This document shows positions 57,041 through 64,000 of a DNA stretch of 64,000 nt, one piece after another. Under the pieces are notes generated by a model that saw only the letters and a list, made by a program, of their open reading frames with translations, was not told the origin of the DNA and did not search any database. A program made the position numbers and the translations under genes. Source of the stretch: Sipunculus nudus (taxonomy: Eukaryota; Annelida; Sipuncula; Golfingiida; Sipunculidae); assembly GCA_026874595.1 (NCBI GenBank), contig CM049317.1, positions 20,793,882 through 20,857,881 of the forward strand, read 5' to 3'. Positions within the stretch are counted from its first letter, which is position 1; the number at the start of each line of letters is the position of its first letter.

Positions 57041-57046
57041 ATATAT

Positions 57047-57084
<38 letters not shown>
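57041..57084. repeat. TA microsatellite
   Basis: Alternating TA run with one AAA interruption inside copy B of the GPCR duplication. Confidence 0.9.
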
Positions 57085-57092
<8 letters not shown>

Positions 57093-57446
57093 AATTCATA
57101 ATACAAAGTAGAAACAATTATTAAGCACGTTTCCAGCCTCCATGGATATGGTGTTATATGATACCAAATGTCATGCGGACCATGCAACCCCTCAGGTACG
57201 GTTTTAGTTCCTTCATAGGTATACACTCAGAACCTCTTTAATCCATTAATGAGTTAAGTTTTTAATTTGTACCTATACTTATTCTACTGTACCTATCTAC
57301 AATACATATGTTTCTATAGATCCCATTGTTTGTCAGCATCAATACAGCATTTGAATTTGAGAAAAGATGGTAAATAATTCCTAGTGACCAATTCTTTGCA
57401 AATGTGTCCTTTTGACAAAATGTTCATATCCCAGCGTTCTCATTGA

Positions 57447-58287
57447 AGTTCCTGAATCTTATACCCAAGGATGATCACTGCAACACCGCAGCAATTTATT
57501 ATAAGATATTTTGAAATCTATTTATTTAGTAATTTTGCCCAAATATATCCCAGCATCGTATAAGTGCACATTAGCGGAAGTTAGAATACCAAGAAATAGT
57601 GCCGGGATCCAGCTGATGAAATAAGCCACGACAATAGGAAGAAACACCTTCACCGAATTCATGCTTGTATTTCCAGCCACAGGATTATTGTTCGAAATAC
57701 TATTTATCTGTCGTGACTGAACTCTTGCGGTTATAATGATCCGAACGTATATGTAAATCATTCCCAATCCCATGGAAATGTAAGCTGTCATCGATATGTT
57801 AAGTCTGACGGACTCGTAAACAAAGTCTCTGTTAGGATTGAAATGATATGGTACAATATCGCCGAAAAGTACGAACACCCATGGAAGGGCTATCATGACT
57901 CCTATAGATGATTTGGTCACAAGACGGTCATATTTAAAAGGGTAAATAATATACACAAAACGCTCCTGGGAAATTGTAAGTAAATTTGTAACAGATGCTA
58001 ATTGGCAAAAAAATCATCTATTTTAAACATGTTTCCAAATATACAGTATGATGTAAGAACAGCGATAGCAGGGTTTAGACGCCCACGTAAAAATCCGCCC
58101 AGCGCAAGGCGAAAACAAGTACGTTGGTCTTAGTTCTAAGTCGAGGACATATGATAATTACCGTCATGGTAAGAACGTTTCCAATCAGAGCATCTGTTCC
58201 GAATATTCCCTGGAGAACATATCCTAAAATATCTGCATTCAAATCCGTTTGACTTAATGATATATCTGTGCCTGTATTTCCTTTCAT
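57447..58287 (-). pseudogene. GPCR pseudogene, paralog of 52153-53031
   Basis: Aligns with the intact receptor from the start codon (58287) to the end. Damage in the minus-strand sequence: a TTA to TAA stop in TM2 (near 58075), a TAT to TAG stop before TM3 (near 58018), an insertion just after that shifts the frame (near 58005-58015), and about 70 bp corresponding to TM7 and NSAVNIFIY are missing near 57515-57535. The region from the ERF motif through TM6 (57960-57530) is still open and similar (YDRLVTKSSIGV, NSISNNNPVAGN), so decay is recent. Confidence 0.85.
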
Positions 58288-61200
58288 TTTTCAAACAGGT
58301 TTCCATGAAAAGGAATGTGATACTTACGTCACCAAACGGTGATTCCGCAGAAAACCAATTACTACGAATGTACTGATCTCTGTTTCGCGACTGATATCGA
58401 CAAGTAGATAAAATGTTATACCTACTATTCATATACTGTAACAACAGTAGATATATTTATGTACCGTTTGTCGGGGAAAGTCTATTTACATTCTAATGCA
58501 GTATTATTCCAAGCTTTTAATGTATCCTCCGGGTGACCAATTTATATGAAATATAACAAAGCCCTTACAACTGAAGCTTCATTAGTAAAGATCAATAAGT
58601 AAATGGGTATGATTCTGTTTCACTAATGCTATCATGCTGAGGGATCTAACTGATGGCGATGCGTTACCATACATCACCACTGGAACCTTTGCAACATGAA
58701 ATTAGTGGAAAATGAGGGTGTGGCAATACGAAGATGTCACATCCCCTGACATCGAAAAAAAATCTTTTTCTTCAATGTTTTCTTGACAAATTAATTACCA
58801 TGACTCATATTTTATCATGAGTCCAAAAACATGATTAATTTCTCCTAATTTATTTTTCTTTTACTGTAGGGAAGAGGCCACGTCAAATAAAAACAATCGG
58901 TAGTATAACTCTTTTTTGTGCAAGTGGCCATGGCCTCAGGTGCAATTACTTATCCATCCATGCTTCCATCAGCCCTAACTTCCCAAAAACATGAACTTGT
59001 TCATCTCATGCGTGTTTTACAGACGATGTCACCCTTACGATGTGTTTAAATCCAAGGCTGTTCCGCAGTATAGATAACTGGCCCCCTGGATCTTCTAACG
59101 AGATGGATTTTGTAATTTCTAATGTTCCGCACTCACACACAAAACTTATGGCTATGAGTCCTGTCCTGCTATCTCTATAAACAATTTACTTTGCGTATCC
59201 CAGGTGTATCCTGACAAATCAAATTTGACAAATTTGAATTAAAAACAAGGAGTTCTAAAAAGAAAACTTAAATACCTTGATTATCCTAAAAACGGCTAGA
59301 TCAAAATATTGGTTGTTGTTTGTTTCAAAACATCTCTACTAGCGCAAGTGTTTTAAAATTTCATGGTTGCCCAGCAAACTTTATATTACATTTTCACAGA
59401 TTACATTAAAGCATTTTTAATTTAACGCGAACACATTTAAAGGAAGATGGAAGACCGGACGGACATACGAATTTAAGAATATGAGTCAAAGTATGTGTCA
59501 TTCGCATATCTATACAAGAAAGTCGCAGAACCATCAAAACATAGGCACGCGTAACAAGGGGATTTTAAGGCGCAATTATTAACAAAATAAAGACTTGTAA
59601 TGTCTCAATCCTTGCACAATATAATACACCCCAGTAAGTTCTTTCTATCAATCCGGACATAAAACTGTCCAGATGTCTGCAAAACATAAAGGAAAAAAAA
59701 GGGTTTCTTTTATGAATCGCCGATATATGCCAATAATCCGGAGTGTAAAGATATTTTATCTTATTGTTATTTTCTGAACTCTGACGATGTTCCTGTTATC
59801 CCTGCCAGATGAGTTCTAAGAATATACGTTTTGCCATCTGATTGGCTTTGGAAGAAACTTAATTGTTTCCTGTTATCCTGCACACCTATTCCCATGCAAG
59901 TTAATGACTACCACCGGGTCCCTTAGTCCATTAGCAAATCTATTAGTAGAGGCTGCATAATATTCCCTGCCCCCCTGGATGGGTACAATATCGGCAAATA
60001 TGTCGCCTAATGAACCAAGGAAAACATTTATGGTAACAGGTAGTTAAATTTAAAAGTAGCAAGCGGCGTCCGTACACTTATATGACCCAAGTGGATTGTA
60101 TTTGCACTATTTTAAGAACCTTCTTAGAGAGATAGGTGATGATACACTTTGGCCAAATAACCCGAAACTTGTGTCTAGATGTGAGTGTAAGTTGATTCCC
60201 TCTCGGAGTTATAATATGCCTTGAACAATTATTCACCAACATTTTGTTTCACACAGATTTTCTTGTCTCCTGTTTTTATACAGTAAAGTTAAATGACTAT
60301 CCATATCCAGGCTAATATTTGTGGACTTTACAGACAATGTCCCTTGACATTTGAAAATCATGAAGACTAATTTTGACGTAGAATAAATTATGTACGTACT
60401 ATTCACATATTTTTTTTACAGGAGCACATATTTTTTTCCGTTTGTCGATGTAAGACCATTAACACCTTCTTGAAGTATCGGACGAACCTTTGTGCAGTCT
60501 AGTTGGCAATCAATAAAAAAAATATATGTAACATTATCCTCAGCTGTAACACAAGTGAAGGTAAATATGTAAAAGGGTATGATACTGTTTTTACGGAGGC
60601 TGTCATAACCATAAGTGATAACCGAAGGAGTTCAGTTATGATATGTTACTATTGAAGCATTTGTTACATTCAGCCAATTAAAAAGCGGGCGTGGCAGTCC
60701 GAAGAGGTCCCACTCTTGTACTTTGAAAAAAAATTCCGAGATATATCAGGACTCACCGTAATTGACAAGTTAAAATTATTTTAAAAAATCAGAATTTTTA
60801 ACATTCATAACTTGATTAAAATATCAACTGCTTCATGAATATAAAGGTTTTTGCTTCATATACCTCAGTTTAGCAAGAATGTTCTTTTTATTCATTGTCG
60901 TCCGTCAACATTGTATATCACATTTTCCACATATTTAAGTAATTCATAATTGATTTTAACCTGGTCACAGTTATTCATGTCACTTCCTTTAAAAGAAGAG
61001 AGAGACTGTCGTTGTACAGTATATCAAGGGCTAAACATTCTCTGAGTTTGAAATGGCCAACTATTCAAAATGTCAAGCTTTGTCACATTTCTCAATAAAG
61101 ACAAATATTTTCAGAATTGTACAGAGAGTGTATTGTTCTAAATCTTGTGCAATTAAACCACGTTAAAGCTTTATCATTAAACAAGTAACTGAATGTAGAT

Positions 61201-61459
61201 TTTTACAGTGAACAGATTTCGTGTAATGTTTCCTTTATTTCCAGGTACACGTGACAAACAATCCTATTAAATGCTGTACTCGGTTGCTGCTGAAGTAAAA
61301 TATTTTGAAAAGCTCTTCTACATACCTTTTTCCATTCTGAGTTTCTGTTTGACCGGCAACGTGTCTACGACATACATGATACATACATAGTTATACATAT
61401 AAATTGAATTACTGGCTCTCACTGGTGCCTTCTTTATCCAAGCTCCGCCAATTACTCTC

Positions 61460-62170
61460 TTTCAATTATTACAAAAAAAAACAAGCTTGTTATATAAATA
61501 GGATGAGTACATAGTTATCACAAGAAAATCGTAGAGATTGGCACGTGTTTGTCTGTGTAAATTAAAGTTAATAGGGTCAACTTGTACCATGAACTCATCC
61601 TGGATATATAAGTAGGAATGACGACAGTTACAACACCACCTACCAAGGAAGGTATAGCTATCATGGTGCAACAGTAACCGTCGTTAAAACATATTTCATG
61701 GGGAAAAGGATGAATAAATCTGTCTTGAGTGAAACGATGAAAGAAATACATAAAATTAATTTTTACGCAAAAAGACAGGCCTGTCAGTATTTAGAATATA
61801 ATTGGTAATAAAAATGCCAATCTACAATTTCGAATAAACACTTTGTAATTGAGATGCCAATCTACGATGACAGGACAAAAAGTAAAACACGCACACATAT
61901 ATGTATATATATATATACACATATGACGGAAAAAAAACACCCTCCAAACAAGCATTCGGAGGAAAACATAAATTGGTTCTGATACGTACAACGGAACAAC
62001 AGGTAAAATTTTGAGGTTATAACGGGAATAATCCGATCACTTGTTATGTCATTCAGCAGACCCGCTGAACCGTACAAATACAGGCACGTGTAACAATGGT
62101 TTTTCTCAAGCGTCCTCAAAGCAAAAACCAGGGCATTAGTTTTAAGTCACCGATTTTAGCCAATGACAGC
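61460..62170 (-). pseudogene. Eroded GPCR remnant
   Basis: The minus-strand frame at 61751-61518 reads RFTQDRFIHPFPHE, then MIAIPSLVGGVVTVVIPTYI, a DRY-type motif followed by a TM4-like hydrophobic segment. At 62170-62117 a disrupted stretch resembles the intracellular loop 1/TM2 coding sequence of the intact receptor (TTTAAAACTA then GCCCT-GTTTTTGC). No continuous frame joins them. It appears to be a third, older member of the local cluster. Confidence 0.45.
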
Positions 62171-62894
62171 GATAATAACTATATGATATTTTGAAAGACT
62201 GAATATGTTCTTGTTATTCCTGTCAGAATAGCTCCTTTTATACTCAAATTCCCATCTGCAGGGCTTTTTCTTTAAACTTTAGAATATCCTGTCATTTCTT
62301 AAATTTATTTACCTGCATAGCCTTTGCCATACAAGGAAATAATTATCCGTATTTAAAGCCTGGGAAATAGGCGTCCATTTCTGCAGTCCTATATTCTGAT
62401 ACTGAATTTGACTCTTTAATGGAAATTTTATTAGCCCGTAGGTAGTTATATTGATAAATAGTTACCGGCATCAGTGTCCATATCTTTTTCACCATTAGCT
62501 GTGCTAACAGATATTGTTTGTATTTGTACTGTTATAACAACCATAAAGTGTGGCACCTCTAACTATGGAGATAGGTGGATAAACATAGGCCAGCAGAAAC
62601 CGATGTGTCGGAGGGTTAGCTGATTCCCTCTCAGCGTTATAATATGCCGTGAATATATTACTCACCACAAGTTAGTTTCTAAGAGGTTCCCATGTCCAAT
62701 ATTTTAAAGTTAAATGACCGTATCTATATTCAGGCTCATTTTCATAAACCTTACTGACGGTGCCCTTCGACCTTTGGATAAAATGACGTTTAGATCCCAT
62801 GATTTTGTTCGGGCATGCCAATGTAACATTTTTAACATAATTTACAAAACAAATAATCGATGCTCTTTATTTTTCTAATCTATTTTAATGCTTA

Positions 62895-63470
62895 AACTAT
62901 GACCAATGTGCAATGAATCATATGCTAAGCTACATCTTAAACATTTCTAAGGCTATGATACATAAATATAGGTCATAGTGACCTAATGTGGAGTTTGCAT
63001 GATGAATTCATCTGACACTGTCTGCATATTAAGTTAAAATTATAGAGTTCGTTTACATCTGCATAACGAAGGGCAGAATAATCTTTGCCTTTTCATGTTT
63101 TCAATCGTATTTGTAAATATAAATAGCGTAACATTGATGAATTAATAGTTGATGCCCTTTTTCCCATCTACTCTTCTGCTTAAAATAATATCAATGTTCC
63201 ATGAAACATGTGTTCAACTTTATTCAAAACACTTCCTAGGCTTTGATACATAAATGTAGGTCACACTGACCTAATGTTGGGTTTGCGTGATGGATTTACC
63301 AGAACCTTTCTGTATATTAAGTTAAAGTTAAACTGTTCAGTGCGTTTAGTATATATAAAATAGCTATTTTCAATTTCTGTTCTTGATCTAGAGTTGTAGG
63401 TTCTTTCGTTAAACAACCATGGTTCCTGTACGAATTTTGCAAAAACCCTACACTGCCCGGATGATAAGAG
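62895..63470. repeat. Two copies of a ~288-bp unit with a conserved AGGTCAnnnTGACCT palindrome
   Basis: Copy 1 near 62895-63180 and copy 2 near 63183-63470. Shared text includes GATACATAAAT, the palindrome, CCTAATGT, GTTTGC-TGATG and TATTAAGTTAAA. The palindromes are AGGTCATAGTGACCT (62970-62984) and AGGTCACACTGACCT (63258-63272). The spacer differs while both arms are perfect. Confidence 0.75.
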
Positions 63471-64000
63471 TTCCCTCTGGTTGATCTTCTTTGAATGTAC
63501 TTGTTTCTGTTTTAACAGTTGACATATTTTGACATTTTTACTTCTCAGTGGAGTAACTGATATACGAAACAATAAATTATTCCGACAATCAGAACTATAT
63601 GTTATTTTCTTATATGCAATCATGTTTTAGCTTCGGGAACCCAAACGCAATGTTAATTTAAGCAAAGGATCGCACTGTCATACGGTATTTTATAAGTCAT
63701 ACTTCAGCTAATGTTCTTTTATTTAATAGATGTCAGGTAGCAGGCACTGAATCAACATTTCATCAATCACACGATGTTCAACAGCGTAGATTTTTTTTAT
63801 TTTGTAGAAGAAGCCGCTTCCATTCTATTGTGCTTCAATAATTTATAAATCGAGCGTTGCTTATAAAGTGTCCTTGAGTAATGGCCCCGATAATGCTTAT
63901 TAAAAATATTGAACCATGGTGAAATATATATTTTTTTAAGGAAATAAATTAAATGGCATGTCGAAAGTTGATATATATCACAAAGGTAGGTGTTAGCATT

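Larger units (their letters stand above)
53032..57446. other. Intergenic region between the GPCR and its pseudogene
   Basis: Contains a TA microsatellite (54200-54247), a pogo-like element (54251-55123) and the duplicated left flank of the GPCR unit. Overlapping 60-codon frames on both strands at 53392-53593 are not preserved in the duplicate and are not called. Confidence 0.55.
55640..58640. repeat. GPCR-containing tandem duplication, copy B
   Basis: Counterpart of 50690-53500 with matching flank order, carrying the GPCR pseudogene. Interrupted by a TA tract at 57041-57084. Confidence 0.65.
58288..64000. other. Right-hand region with eroded duplications
   Basis: No intact gene. Segments at about 59510-60400 and 62080-62800 share ordered landmarks (GGCACGCGTAACA/GGCACGTGTAACA; GATTCCCTCTCGGAGTTATA/GATTCCCTCTCAGCGTTATA; GTTAAATGAC), giving a roughly 2.45-kb-spaced duplication. 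The stretch 60430-60700 resembles the 5' flank of the intact GPCR (TCGATGTAAGACCATTAACAC against 53245). Confidence 0.5.

Overview
This is a eukaryotic window: AT-rich, intron-split genes with GT-AG boundaries, long TA and CA microsatellites, tRNA-derived SINE-like repeats and short terminal-inverted-repeat DNA elements. The gene content (C-type lectin-like receptors, rhodopsin-type GPCRs, ZU5/UPA signalling domains) is animal. The repeat style fits a lophotrochozoan, most likely a bivalve mollusc; that placement is inference.

The main content is a pair of paralogous receptor genes in tail-to-tail orientation. The plus-strand gene (4428-15363, 12 exons, 720 aa) and the minus-strand gene (37043-23371, 19 exons, 921 aa) were both assembled by hand into uninterrupted reading frames. 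Each encodes a signal peptide, two divergent extracellular C-type lectin-like domains (CTLDs), a short stalk, one membrane span, and a cytoplasmic ZU5-like plus UPA-like module of the kind known from UNC5, PIDD and ankyrins. No death domain is visible. Exon order, intron phases and several exon lengths (126 nt for CTLD1b, 201 nt for the last UPA exon) match between the two, so they are old duplicates. The plus gene keeps an EPN motif in CTLD2. The minus gene has lost it, but has a cytoplasmic tail extended by a series of small phase-0 exons, one of only 18 nt. I do not recognise this CTLD-TM-ZU5-UPA architecture as a described receptor class; it is the best candidate for something new here.

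Layout: 1-4.2 kb, intergenic. 4.4-15.4 kb, plus receptor gene; intron 1 holds a SINE and nuclear-receptor half-site repeats. 15.4-23.4 kb, convergent intergenic space with TA microsatellites, a 15-bp hairpin, a decayed minisatellite-like tract and a three-copy 330-bp tandem repeat. 23.4-37.0 kb, minus receptor gene; intron 1 carries a 2.4-kb minisatellite with a 15-bp unit, and the intron before exon 18 carries SINEs and a foldback-like element. 37.6-44.9 kb, two nearly identical 3.67-kb tandem copies, each with a 916-bp pogo/Tigger-like non-autonomous transposon. 44.9-50.6 kb, degenerate repeats and no gene that I can support. 50.7-63.5 kb, a decaying GPCR cluster: one intact single-exon receptor (52153-53031, minus), one pseudogene with two stops, a frameshift and a deleted TM7, and a deeply eroded third remnant, with duplicated flanks. 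The right edge has a 288-bp duplication whose best-conserved part is a perfect AGGTCAnnnTGACCT palindrome.

All exon boundaries were inferred from splice signals, phase and paralog comparison. No transcripts or database searches were available.
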